From positions 1,003,755 through 1,019,728 of the forward strand of contig KQ482040.1 of the NCBI GenBank assembly GCA_001430745.1: DNA of 15,974 nt, read 5' to 3'. The DNA comes from Auxenochlorella pyrenoidosa. Taxonomy: Eukaryota > Chlorophyta > Trebouxiophyceae > Chlorellales > Chlorellaceae. Of this stretch, positions 1 to 9,702 are shown piece after piece. Position 1 is the first letter of the stretch. Every line of letters begins with the position of its first letter. The notes below the pieces were generated by a model that had not been told where the DNA came from, made no database searches, and worked only from the letters and a program-made list of their open reading frames with translations. Position numbers and translations under genes: made by a program.

Positions 1-3000
1 CGCCGTTATGAGGGAAGCGCGTGATTTTGCGTGCACTGCAACACTATGGGCAGTCATGCTTGCGTGCATGCAGCGCAGCACATCCCACTCAAGCCCCCAG
101 TCCGCCCGTACCTCCAAAGGCGTATACAAAGCCGTTGGCTGCCGCGGCATCAAAGCGGAAGCGCGGCTCGGGCAGGGGAGCCATGGGGACCCTGCGGGCG
201 CGTGGGCCGGGCACAGCACGCTTGAGCGGCCTGTGCTGCGGCGGGGCGCCGTCTTCGCTCTGCGGCTGTGCCTGGCAGCGCAAGGGCGGCCACATCGGCC
301 CAGGTCTGGGTGCTGCTCCCGCGCCCTCTGTGCTGTCTGTGTGTCCTGCCTGCCGCCATGGCCATGGCCCTGGCCTGCTCACCAGAGGTCATAGTCAGCC
401 AGGTACATGTCCACACCGTTGGAGGCCACCTGGCAAGCAGGACCAGGCCGGGGATGATGGATGTTATAAGGAGAGGCATGGCGCGCAAGGCGGCAGAAGG
501 ACGGCTGGCACCAGAGATTTGACGCACTCAAAGGCGCCGTCCCTGCCTGCCTAAGCCGGTGCCACCGGCAGCCTCTTCCCCACCTGGTTGCGGCCGTCGG
601 TGTTGGTTTCACCGCCCATCACCAGCATGCGGTTGCCGGGCAGCGTGATCAGGGCGTTGTCTCCGCGGGCCTGGCAAAAGAGCAAGGTGGAAAAAACAAG
701 GAAACATTCTTTTGCACCTTGCAAGGGGCAGGCATGGCTGCAGCAGCAGAGTCCACCGGGGTTTGGCAGGAAGCGGCGCTGCGCTGGGCGCGGCTGGCGT
801 TGCCAGCGCGGCTTGCCTGCGGGATGGGCGCCAGCGTGGTCCAGTCAGCGGCTTCCGGGCTGTACGCCTCCACCTCGGTCCTGCAGTGAGGAACCGGGAG
901 CCGCAGCCGAGCTCCCAGCACGAGTTCAGTTCCGGGCTGGCGAGCCAGGGTGGCACCTTGCATGCAGGCGGCCGCCGGGCTGTCGGCAGCCTGCACAGCA
1001 GCGCCCCGGCACGCCTCCCTGCACCCGCCTGAAGGCTCCGATCGTGAATTGGTTGGTTGGGTCGTAGTAGCCGCCCACCACCACGTAGTTGTCCACGCCA
1101 GACAGGGTAAGAGAGGTGCACATCACGTCGCCGCGCGGGGTGGGCATGGGCTTGGCCAGCTGTACGTGCAAGCGGGGAGGGGGGCCAATGGGGCAGCCTG
1201 AAGCTTGGACCAGGGCTTCCAGAAGCAGCGACTCGGCCCTCTGGCGCAGCAGGGACGCAGCCCTCTAGCGCAGCAGGGACGCAGCCCTCTGGCGCAGCAG
1301 GGGCGCAGCCCTCTGGCGCGGCCGCAGCACCCATGGGAGAAGCTGCCGCTCCCAGCCCGTTGCACCAGGGCCCACCCCCGGAAGAGGCTGCAGCTCCCCG
1401 TCAGCCGTTCCAGGGCCCGCCCCGGTGCAGGCGGCGCACCTCGGTCCAGGACTCGCTGTTGGGGTCGAACACCTCGACGCTGTCCAGGGTCATGCTGTAG
1501 TTGGTGCTGTACCCGCCGCCCAGGTAGAGCAGGCCACCGACCGCAGCCATGCAGGCGTCGGAGCGGGGCGTGTTGAGCTCGGCATCTGCAGCAGGGCATT
1601 AGTGCGTGGGCGTGGGTGCAGGCGGGAGTCGGCTGCACATGCCCGCCGCTGCGGCCGCCGTGCTTTGCAGGGTGTGGAGAGGCCCCCCCACGCCGCCCCC
1701 GGCCCCCCCCCCCCCGAGGTTGACGAGCTCCCACCTGAGACAGTCCACTCGTCCGCCTCAATATCGTACACAAACAGCCCCTGGGGCCCCTCTGCAGGGC
1801 AGCGCCGCGTCAGCGGGAAGGTTTGCGGACAGCACAATAATCGGCTTGTGGGCGCGCAACAGCACGGCTGGGCGTCGTGTTCTTGCCAGCCAGGCGGGCA
1901 AGCCTGCACTCTGCCCCGCACCCGTCTCTTCCAGGGTCTCGTATCCGCCCGCAACGTAGATCGTCCCGCCCAGCGCGGCAGCGCCCATGCGGGTGCGCGG
2001 CGCGGGCATCGAGGCGCGGCGAGTGTAGGTGGAGAGCAGGCTGTCAAACTCCCAGACCGTGGCGCTGATGGTCTGCAGGGCAGCCAGAGGGTGCACGGCG
2101 GCTCGCAAGCAGGTGGCCCAGGCAGGTGGCCCAGGCAGGCAGCCCAGCGCTGTCTGCGGCGCATTCGCGCGGGGTGCTCGAGCTGCACGCCATCTTGCGT
2201 GTGTGGGTTTAAAGTCTGTCTAAACGCAACGGAACTTGCGACACAGACGCCGGGCCGCCCAGGGAGGCAGCCAAAGCTGCCCCTGGTGACTGGCGCCCAC
2301 CTGGTTGTCCACAAACTGGCCGCCCAGGATGAACAGGGAGTTGCCCACGGGCACGACGGCGTGGTCGGCAAGGGCGCGCACGGGCAGGGGCTCCTCCGCG
2401 GCCCAGTAGCCCGACCCGGCATGCAGCAGGCCCATGTTGGTGAAGCCGGTCTTGGGGGCGGCGTCCGAGGACAGCAGCACCTGCATTCGGCGGGGGGGGG
2501 GGGCGCATGGTCGAGCGCTGGGTTGCAAGTTGCGGGGCTGCTGGGAGGGCGTCCAGCCCAGTGGCGCGCCGCGGCGCCGCGCCTCTGGTGAGGCGTGCGC
2601 TCCGTGAGCAGCGACGGCAGCAGGCCGGCCGCCCAGGGCCGGCCCCTGCACGCACCTTGCTGGCGGGCGGCTCAGGGGCGCTGTCGGCAGCGGGGTCCCT
2701 CAGGTGCAGGAACACAGCGGGCCGCTCAATGTCATAATACACCTCCACATCCGCGATGGGGCTGCAAGCATGGGCAGATGGAGGGGAGGGAGGGCAGGGT
2801 GGGGGGCTTGCATGCAGCCCCGCGTAACAAGAGCGTGTTGACGTCATGAGCTCCCAGGGCACGGCAGGATGCCAGCCGGCAGGGCTCACCGCTCGGGGCA
2901 GGCGCCGCCTGCGGCGCCGCTGCACCGCTGTATGCCGCCAAAGGCGAACACCCCGCCGTCTGCAAAGGCGGCTCCGGCCCGCAGCCGGGCCAGGGCGATG

Positions 3001-5296
3001 GGCGCCTTCTGCACCCAGGTGTCGGCGGCGGGCAGATACTCCTGCACGTAGTGGGAGGGCGCCTGTAGGGAGGGGCGAGAATCCGAGGGAAGGGAGGAGG
3101 ACACATATGAGGCAGGCAGGGGGCCTGGGCGTCAGCACATGGCACTGGAAGAATGGGCCTGAGAAAACCAGAGCGCTCGTGCATGCAGACCTCGCTGCAG
3201 GCAGGAGAGCGAGCGCCCCCTCGCTCGCCTGCACGCCCGGGGTGCTGGTGTTGGCGATGCCGCCGATGCTGAGCAGGCTGCCGCCGGGCAGGGCGACGAG
3301 CTCCACATCGCCGGCGCCGTGTGCCAGGGGGCTGAGCGTCTTGACGTCCCCAGTGGAGGGCTCATACGCAACCAGCTCGTTGAGGAGGGTCCCATCCGCG
3401 GCGCGGCCGCCAGCAATGTACAGGACGCCTCCGGAGGCCGCGCAGGCGGCATCGGCGCGTGCTGCAGGCGGTCGAAGGAGGCAGGGAACGCGCTGCGATG
3501 AGTGCAATGGGGTGGGGTGGGGTGCCAAAATTGGGCATTGCAAGAGTTAAAGAGAGCGATGCAAGTGGGGTTGACAGGTGGTGGTCTTCTATGGTCGGCA
3601 GCCAAAAGCATGAAGGGTGCATGGGAGGAGAGTCTGTGAAGAAGTCACGTACCAGAGGGCAGCTGCGCTGCATCGGCTTTCCAGGTCTTGGTTGCCGTGT
3701 TGTACGAGCGGATGGCGGGGCTGAGCTGGCCATCTGCCATGGTGCCACCCACGATGTAGACCACCCCGTCGATCGCTGCAGCAGGTTGGCAGAGCAGAGC
3801 AGAGCTTTCAGCAAGGTCTTGGCCGAGCGGCCAAGTGCCCCTGAGCTTAAGAAACAGGCAGCCAGCACATGCGTGTTGTCCCAGCCAAAAGTGAACAGGC
3901 CCTCACCAGCGGCGCAGGCATCGGCCAAGGCGTCGGCATTGCAGTCGGTCGCCCAGGCATTCTCGCTGACCGAGTAGATGAACACGCACGACTCTGGCGC
4001 CTGCAGCAGCAGGGTGCGTGCCAGTTCATGAGCTAATGCAAAGAATGCACTGTTGTGCTACACAGTGCAGCCTGGCATGCTCCGTGCCAATGCATGGTCC
4101 AGCGAGCGCCATGTGGGCACCCTTCCTGCTTCTGCTCACTAATAACCCCTAACGCAGGCACAGCCCGACAAAACACCGGTCCTGCTCCCCCACACACAAC
4201 CCACCTGAGCATCGGCGCTCTTGTATCCGCCCACAGCCACGATTGTGTTGCTGTCCGCGGCGGCGGCGGCCAGCCGGGCACGCGGCGAGGGCATGGGCGC
4301 CAGGAACGTGTTGTACAGGTCGAGCACCGCGTCATACGTCACAACCGAGGCGGTGGGGGCGCCGGTGGCGTCGGTGCCGCCCAGCAGGTAGACGACGGTG
4401 CGGTTGCTGTCCGCGCCGCTCTCGGCGCCCGGGGTGGCAATGGTCAGCGGGGCGGTGGCAAACTCGGACCGCGCGACAGGCAGGTTGGAGGAGGAGTTGG
4501 ACCAGTAGCCTGCGGGCCGGGATGAGGAGGGCTCCAAGCTCTGCCACATGGCTGCGGTAGAAGATGGCATGCATACTCTGCAGGCAGAGCGCGACCCCAG
4601 TGTGCAGGGGCTGCTGGCTTGTGACAGCACTGCCGGCTGCTCAGGCTGCCAGCCTGGGCAGCCTTCACTTGCTCCCCACCTGCACCGCGGTAGATTGAGC
4701 CGGCTGCCAGGTAGCCGGTCGGGGGCGCTGGGTCTGTCGAGGCGTACACACCAGACGGCGAGCTGACAGCCACGCTGCCCGTCAGGCCGCCGCTGAGCGC
4801 GCTGCTGGACGAAGGGCCAGCTGACAGCGACTCCTCCAGTGCGGCAATGGATGACTGGGCATCCTTGGCGTCGACCAGAGCGGCGATCGACACGCCCAGC
4901 AGCGCGATGCAGAGCGCAGACAGCACGCCAACCGCTGCCATCATCTGCAGCAGCCCGCAACGCACTGCAATGTTTGTGCACAGGCTGCGATCATGCAGGG
5001 AGATTGATGGGAGCAGGAACGGCACCCAGCCTCCTACATAAGGGACCTTTAAGCATCTGCGTGCGGCCCTGTCCGCCTCTTCATCGCGACCAGGAGGCGC
5101 TCCCCATCGCATCCGACACCAGAATTGGACAAGCCTGAGGCTGAACCCTAGAGCGACAGCATGCATGGGAGCCGAGACCACTCGCCATATTGTTACGCTT
5201 CTTCATTGCGGCGATTTGGGCCGCCTGGGAGTACCCGCCATCAGAGCTCGCGCCGTTCGCCAGGCCCTCGGCGGGAGGGGCGAAACAAGCCGACAT
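1..5296 (-). CDS. Membrane-anchored kelch-repeat (double beta-propeller) protein, 18 exons, C-terminus partial
   Basis: Proposed exons, in transcript order: 5296-5182, 4964-4686, 4551-4205, 4000-3907, 3775-3653, 3461-3235, 3062-2890, 2761-2656, 2480-2301, 2072-1922, 1791-1735, 1585-1440, 1159-1029, 880-817, 670-584, 429-383, 191-112, 35-1. All phases agree, giving about 814 residues before the edge. A short basic stretch (KKRNN) precedes one hydrophobic segment (about residues 48-69), then a Ser-rich linker to about residue 130. After it come twelve strand-plus-Gly-Gly motifs (such as VVYLLGG, VLYIAGG, LFILGG, TIYVAGG, LLYLGGG, MLVMGGE, FVYAFGG) about 51 residues apart, most followed by a Y/V...W pair. 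This is the kelch signature, and twelve repeats would make two six-bladed propellers. Kelch propellers usually bind proteins or glycans; no catalytic domain is seen, so the function is unknown. The propellers would face a lumen or the outside if the segment is a type II anchor or signal peptide. The first junction and the last exon are the least certain parts. Confidence 0.85.
671..816 (-). other. GC-AG intron 14 of the kelch gene
   Basis: The exon ends ...ATCCCGCAG and the intron starts GCAAGC at 816, a standard GC donor context. It ends CTTTTGCCAG at 671. No GT donor nearby keeps the frame. Joining gives APIPQ/ARGDN, which leads into the next kelch strand with its MGGE motif. Confidence 0.8.
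881..1028 (-). other. GC-AG intron 13 of the kelch gene
   Basis: The downstream exon (from 880) needs two bases of a codon from the exon before it. The only fitting donor is AG/GCGGGT at 1028. The junction codon is AGG, giving IGAF-R-TEVEAYSP. The GT site four bases further in (CGG/GTGCAG) would put the next exon out of frame. Confidence 0.72.
1237..1318 (+). repeat. 24-bp tandem repeat inside a kelch intron
   Basis: Three full copies of a 24-base unit (1237-1260, 1261-1284, 1285-1308) are followed by ten bases of a fourth. The copies differ at one or two positions. The array lies within the intron at 1160-1439 between kelch exons 12 and 13. The unit is a multiple of three, so reading frames stay open through it on both strands, but it is not needed for the kelch frame. 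Confidence 0.9.
1703..1715 (+). repeat. C13 homopolymer in a kelch intron
   Basis: A run of 13 C on the plus strand (G on the transcribed sense strand) lies about 20 bases downstream of the donor of exon 11. It sits in a very C-rich stretch (about 1682-1715). It is prone to sequencing or replication length error and has no visible coding role. Confidence 0.85.
2492..2503 (+). repeat. G12 homopolymer forming the C-tract of a splice acceptor
   Basis: Twelve G on the plus strand read as C12 on the kelch sense strand, ending ten bases before the acceptor AG of exon 9 (exon starts at 2480). It therefore serves as, or sits in, the polypyrimidine tract of that intron. Confidence 0.8.
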
Positions 5297-5500
5297 GTCG
5301 TGGAGCTGAAGGGGGCTTCTTCAAGAACAGACTGCACCAGAAGCCTAGGTGTGCAGTCGAAAAATATGATCTGCGCTTGCATGGCCATGCAAACTAGTTC
5401 CCTCCAGTTCCTGCTGAGCGTGCTGCAAAAGGGTTTGCAGCTGTGAAACTTTCTGCTCCTGCTCTGCTGCTTGCGCGTTTTCATTGTCGAAACCATTGCT
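5297..5500. promoter_or_regulatory. Divergent promoter region, kelch and QNG1
   Basis: This is the 204-base space between the start codons of the kelch gene (minus, ATG at 5296) and QNG1 (plus, ATG at 5501). It must contain both 5' untranslated regions and both core promoters unless there are undetected upstream non-coding exons. It is less GC-rich than its surroundings. An A/T-rich patch (AAAAATATGAT, about 5360-5370) is the nearest thing to a TATA-like element. No defined motif can be assigned with confidence. Confidence 0.55.
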
Positions 5501-7738
5501 ATGAAAGCCGTCGAGAATCCATGCCAGGCAGTGAGGGACACCGCCAGCTCCATCACGCAAGAGGCTTCACTCGTTAGCATCAACGATCAGAGTAAGACAT
5601 GCGGCACATTGAGGATGGCAGGGGACCTGCGATTGCATGGCGCATCCACTGCTTGCGGTCTGCGCTGCGGCAGGCAGCGCCGTCGCCCCTCGACGACGCA
5701 CCTCTACCCCTGCCACGTGTTGTGCAGAAATCGACGAGCTGGCGGCTTCGCTCGATGCCGCCGCGATCACAGCAGGTATTCCAGCTGACGGATTGGGTCT
5801 CTCTGCACATTTATCACCGCCCTGCAGAGCAGACGGCGGCTGCTTGGACACCATTTTGCCTGCGACGGTTGCCCTGCTCAACCAAGGCACTGGCTGGCCA
5901 CTAACGCAGCCCCACCTGTCGTCATGCGGGTTTGCAGGGGTGTATGATCATGACTTGCACTTCTGGGACCCCAACCGCCCACAGCTGGTGGCGCAATACC
6001 TGCTGGCCGTGGATGCGTTGGTGAGCCCAGCCCTGCAGGGTGTGAACATCGGTGCCTGGGTGCTGATTGCGCAAGGTGGTCGCTGCTTGGTCCCACACCC
6101 CCCCCTGCCACCCCATTATTACCCACCCAGCTGTGCGGAAGACAGCGGGGTGGGAGGGTGGGGTGCCGCGCTCACCCTGCCACGACTGTCCTGCATGGGG
6201 ACCTGGCTCTGCAGTCCGCCCTGGCCGACCCGCCTCTGCCGCCCCTGCAGAACTTCTGCTTCTGGCCGTCAGAGATTGAGCTCGAGTATGAACACCTGGC
6301 AGGTGGCCTGAAGCGCGCGCTGCTTGCCGACCCTGCTGCCCTCGACGCCTCCCGCCTTGCCGCCATCGATGGCCCCGGGGTGCGCGCGCTCCTGGGCTGG
6401 GCGGCGCCGCTGCCGCTGGAGGCGGAGCGTGCGCGGCTGCTGCGCGAGGTGAGGGTGGGGCTCTGGACGTGTGTGGACGGTGCGGTTGGAAGGCGTCTGC
6501 TGCTGCTGTCTGGCTGCCACGCCGCCCAGCGGGCTCCGTCGGCAGCACGTTTCTGGACCCATGCTCCCTCTGCCTCCACTTCCTCCTCTCTGCTGCCTGC
6601 CCGCATTTTCTGCCTGCTTGGTCCTTCAGGTGGGCTCCGCCCTGCTGGAGCTGTACGGCGGGCTGGCAGCCAACCTAGTGCGGGCTGCCGGCCAGTCGGC
6701 AGTGCAGCTGGTGCGCCTCGTGCCCGCGGCCTTCCCGGGCTTCCGGGACCACTGCGTGTACAGGCAAGGGGGGGGCTGGCTTCGGATGTGTGCTCGGTGG
6801 TGGGGTTTGGCGAGGTGGCGTGCTGGCGTAGAGGTACACGGTTGGCGCATACTGAGCTTGGAGGTGCACGCTGCGACTCGACACAAGAGCTGCCGTCCAT
6901 GTGCATGAGCAGGCGTGCGCGTCGTGCTAGTGCATGCCAGAGCTGCGGCTCCCTGAGCCTGCTCTCGCCGGCCCCTCCTCGCCCTCCCGGCACGCAGGGG
7001 CCGCCAGCTGTTCTTCTACAAGCGCGCGCAGATTTTTGTGGGCGACCTCTGGGGCGCCTTCCGTGGGCAGGGCCTTGGCGCCTTCTCTGACATCGACCAG
7101 CTCACCATGTTTGCCGGTGCGACAAGGAGACAGCAGGACAGCGTGCCAGTCGCAGATGGGATGGTGCGGAGACCTGCCAGCCAGAGCCAGTAAGGTCCTG
7201 ATCGTCGTACCGTGTTCTGTGGCCTACCGGAAAGACCGTGCGCGCTGCATCTTGCCCACCTGCGATGCAGATTATCGCGTTCCCGTCGTGCTGCGTGAGC
7301 TTGGGGTGCTTGGCTACGCCCCAGCCTTGGCAGAGGCGGTCGACAGTCGGCGGGAGCTTGCAGCTGGGAGCCAGGAGGAAGTGGAGATCCGGGCCGCCAC
7401 GGTCGAGGCAGTGGAGCGGCTGCGGCGTGCCATGCAGGCACGGCTGGCAGCAGACGAGGGGCAGGCGGAGCTGGGCAAGAGGTTGAACTCTGTGCTGCTT
7501 GACTGGGCCCTATGGTGAGCTGGGAAGAGGGCATGCAACGGCGATCGAGGGTCAGGAACGATGCACTTGCATGAAGCGTTGGGCAGGCATGCGGCCTGGG
7601 CCAGCTCATTGTGCGGCTCCGCCGTCCTTGCTGTAAGGCAGCCATGCTGCCTGCCCAACCTTCCACCGCAGGGAGCAAGGGGAGGCACAGCGGAAGAGCC
7701 ACCGGCCACACCACCGCGTCCTGACCATCTACTACTGA
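5501..7738 (+). CDS. QNG1: Queuosine salvage protein, queuosine 5'-phosphate N-glycosylase (DUF2419 family)
   Basis: Exons are 5501-5591, 5728-5775, 5938-6020, 6251-6448, 6630-6763, 6998-7116, 7271-7514 and 7672-7738. They total 984 bases, giving 327 residues, close to the roughly 340 usual for the family. The protein frees the base queuine from queuosine 5'-phosphate so that it can be put back into tRNA at wobble position 34. Family landmarks are all present: the N-terminal NPCQAVRD region, LNFCFWP after the third exon, FPGFRDH, FFYKRAQIFVGDLWGAF, TMFADYRVP, EEVEIRA, LLDWALW and the terminal TIYY. The lysine of YKRAQ (K193) and the aspartate of LLDW (D302) match the residues reported as essential in the human enzyme (K199 and D314). 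The start is the first ATG of the frame that carries the family N-terminus. Intron 5 is GC-AG. No targeting peptide is evident, so cytosolic action is likely. Confidence 0.95.
6764..6997 (+). other. GC-AG intron 5 of QNG1
   Basis: The exon ends GTGTACAG and the intron begins GCAAGG at 6764. The acceptor is CACGCAG at 6997. The split codon AGG gives DHCVY-R-GRQLFFYKRAQ, exactly the conserved family sequence, and no GT donor fits. This is the best-supported non-canonical intron in the window. Confidence 0.92.
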
Positions 7739-7935
7739 GTGGTTTGCTCAGAATAACGTACATGTCTGCTGTACAAACACAACGTTTGACAAAATATGAG
7801 CGCGTGCGCCCACAACGCCTGACAATTGTGCAATCCTATGCACTGGATTAAGCAAGCATACTGAAGAAACAGGCAACCAGGCAGGCAGGCAGGCAGGCAC
7901 GCGTACTAAGCACCCATGCCAGCCCCCAAGGCTCC
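7739..7935. other. Convergent 3' intergenic region, QNG1 / BNR gene
   Basis: Only 197 bases separate the two stop codons, so the 3' ends must lie close together or overlap. No canonical green-algal TGTAA polyadenylation signal is seen on either strand. A palindromic TGTACA at 7770-7775 is a weak substitute usable from both sides. It also holds the GGCA repeat at 7879-7899. Confidence 0.5.
7879..7899 (+). repeat. AGGC tetranucleotide microsatellite
   Basis: About five tandem AGGC units lie in the short gap between the convergent QNG1 and BNR genes. The same motif dominates the larger tract at 15671-15766. Confidence 0.85.
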
Positions 7936-9702
7936 TCAGTGCATCACAGAGGAGGGGCTCTGCCCAGGAGCCACCATGCAGCAGATGGGGTGCGGCAGGC
8001 GGTCGATGACGCGCCACTCGCGCCTGGCGGCATCCGAGGCGCCCAGCAGCGCGCCTGTGCCTGTCCCGAGCAGCGCAAGGCCGGCAAGGAAGTAGGGGAC
8101 TGGGGTGCGGCTGCCCAGCGCCTACACGGGGTGCGGCAGAGGGCTAAGCCAAGATCAGCTCCGTGCGGGCCGCAAACCGCAGAGGCTGACACAAAGAAAA
8201 CTCACTCAGCCCGGATTGGACAAAGCTCAGCCCGTGCAGGAACTTTGTCCTTGAAGCCAACCTGTGCGAGCACCCCACCTGCTCGCACTCCCCAGCGGGG
8301 GTGATGTCCTGGAAAGTGAGCCCGCCATCGGTTGAATGGTACACATGCGCGCCGTTGGCTGGAGGCCGATCGCCAGCTGCGACCAGCACCTCTCCCTGCG
8401 CACACGCAGGTTTGCAGGGCGGTGGTCATGGGACACCAGGGGCCAGGCTGCATCTGGGCTTGGGTCGCCAGCCATAGCAGTCGTCAATTCTTGCGCGTAG
8501 CGCTGCATGTCCGGGCATTGCTGCCCGTGCCCACCTCGCGCTCCGGGTTGAAAGCTAGGCCCACGGTGTAGCGTCCAGCCCAGCTGCCCTGTGCCGCCCA
8601 GTGCTTGCCTGCATCGCTTGTGGCATACAGCCCACGCCCTGCAGTGCGCGGCATGCATGGCAGCTGTGGAGGCCGATGAGCAGCCTGAAAGCCTCAGCTC
8701 TTTGGCAGGCATGCACAGATGTGTGTGTGACCATGCACACATCTGTGTGCATGCCTGCTCACACAAGCACCACAGCGGCTTTGCAGCATGGCAAACGCCC
8801 ATTCGCGATGTGAATATCTCTCACCAGTAACAGCAAGCCAGTGCGATGCATCAAAGGGGTTGATGCGGCAGCTGTGCACATCCACGTACAGCCCCTCGCT
8901 GTGTTCCTGCCAAGCTTCAGCCCCGTCACCGCCGCCGCTGGCACTGCTGGCTGAGGAGGCGCTGCTGCCGTGGCTGCCCAGGCTGCTGACTAGCACACCG
9001 CCCACCTCCACGCCAGCCACTAGCTGGCCTGCCCTGCTGGCAGCCTCGCTGCCAGCGGCCCCCGCTGCCAAGTGCTCAATGGAGAGCACGTGCGGCTCGT
9101 GTGGCGGGGCGGGGAAGCTCCACTTGCTGCGGCTGGGCGCGGCGGCAAAGCCCGCGGCGCCAGCAGACCAGGAGCGCCCGCCATTCAAGGACACATACAC
9201 GTCGGCCGGCTCTGTGCCAACCGCCAGCCCTTGGCCCGCTGCCCAAGCGCAGCAGGACCGCGCGTCGCCCTGCCACACGTGCTCGCTGGCATAGGTCGGG
9301 GCGTCAGCGTGGAGGTCGCCGGGGCGCAGCACATGCAGGCCGCTGGCCCAGGCAGCGCCCGCGGAGGGGGCGTGTGCATCGCTGTACATCCTGCATGCGC
9401 GGGGCGGGGTTGTGCCAAGCATCGCGCTGTGACGTGTCTTAGAACACAAAGCCCAGGACCGCATTAATGCTCGACATCCCAGCTCCGCATCCCCCCACAT
9501 GTCGGTATGAACCTCGGCTACTCGGCAGCACAGACCAGCTGTCTTACTTGTGCACGGGGCCTCCAATGGGCACCGCCGCTGCGATGCGCTCCCCTGCAGC
9601 CGCAAGGTGCGTCACCAGGCTGCCTTCCAGACCTATGAGACTGGATTTGCCGCCAGCGGGGCGTAGGAAAAGCCCACTGGTGGTGCCGAGGAACAGGGAC
9701 AT
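7936..9702 (-). CDS. BNR/Asp-box (sialidase-like fold) beta-propeller protein
   Basis: Exons in transcript order are 9702-9548, 9390-8825, 8638-8535, 8395-8279 and 8121-7936. They total 1128 bases, giving 375 residues. Three Asp-box-like motifs (S-x-D-x-G-x-x-W) are visible: SLNGGRSW, TSDAGKHW and STDGGLTF, each after a beta-strand such as DVYV, GLYA or HVYH. The protein opens MSLFLGTTSGLFL, like bacterial YVTN/BNR propellers that begin directly with a strand. A Ser/Gly/Ala-rich loop of low complexity sits mid-protein (SSASSASSASGGG). Asp-boxes are structural turns, so they do not prove sialidase activity, and I see no catalytic set. No signal peptide is evident. The start ATG at 9702 has a good ACC context. 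However, CTTTGCAG directly precedes ACCATG and could be an acceptor, so a 5' exon is possible. Exon 2 could also start at 9380 instead of 9390. Confidence 0.78.
8705..8758. repeat. Long near-perfect inverted repeat (hairpin) in an intron of the BNR gene
   Basis: Left arm 8705-8725 (begins GCAGGCATGCACAG) pairs with right arm 8736-8758 over 21 base pairs. The only interruption is a two-base bulge, and the loop is about 10 bases. It lies in the intron at 8639-8824 and is transcribed in that gene's pre-mRNA. Both arms carry TG/CA runs. Confidence 0.9.

Noticed and set aside
1425..2591. 388-residue open frame on the plus strand opposite the kelch gene
   Set aside because: It is antisense to six kelch exons and their introns, with no family features. 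Open frames of this size arise easily in DNA this GC-rich.
3181..3240. Donor AG/GTCTGC at 3188 as the end of kelch exon 6
   Set aside because: Its phase (2) does not fit the clear acceptor of the next exon at 3062, which needs phase 0. GTGCAG at 3234 does fit.
2209..3543. 444-residue unspliced frame on the minus strand through the kelch gene
   Set aside because: It reads through introns. Only parts (3461-3235 and 2761-2656) are kelch sequence, and splicing restores the repeat order and phase.
5637..6311. Unspliced frame starting MAHPLLAV as the QNG1 start
   Set aside because: It runs through introns. The upstream exon starting at 5501 carries the family N-terminus (NPCQAVRD) and splices in phase through 5728-5775 to 5938.
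7879..7899. Possible CRISPR-like or telomere-like repeat
   Set aside because: It is a simple AGGC microsatellite with no spacers and no TTTAGGG-type unit.
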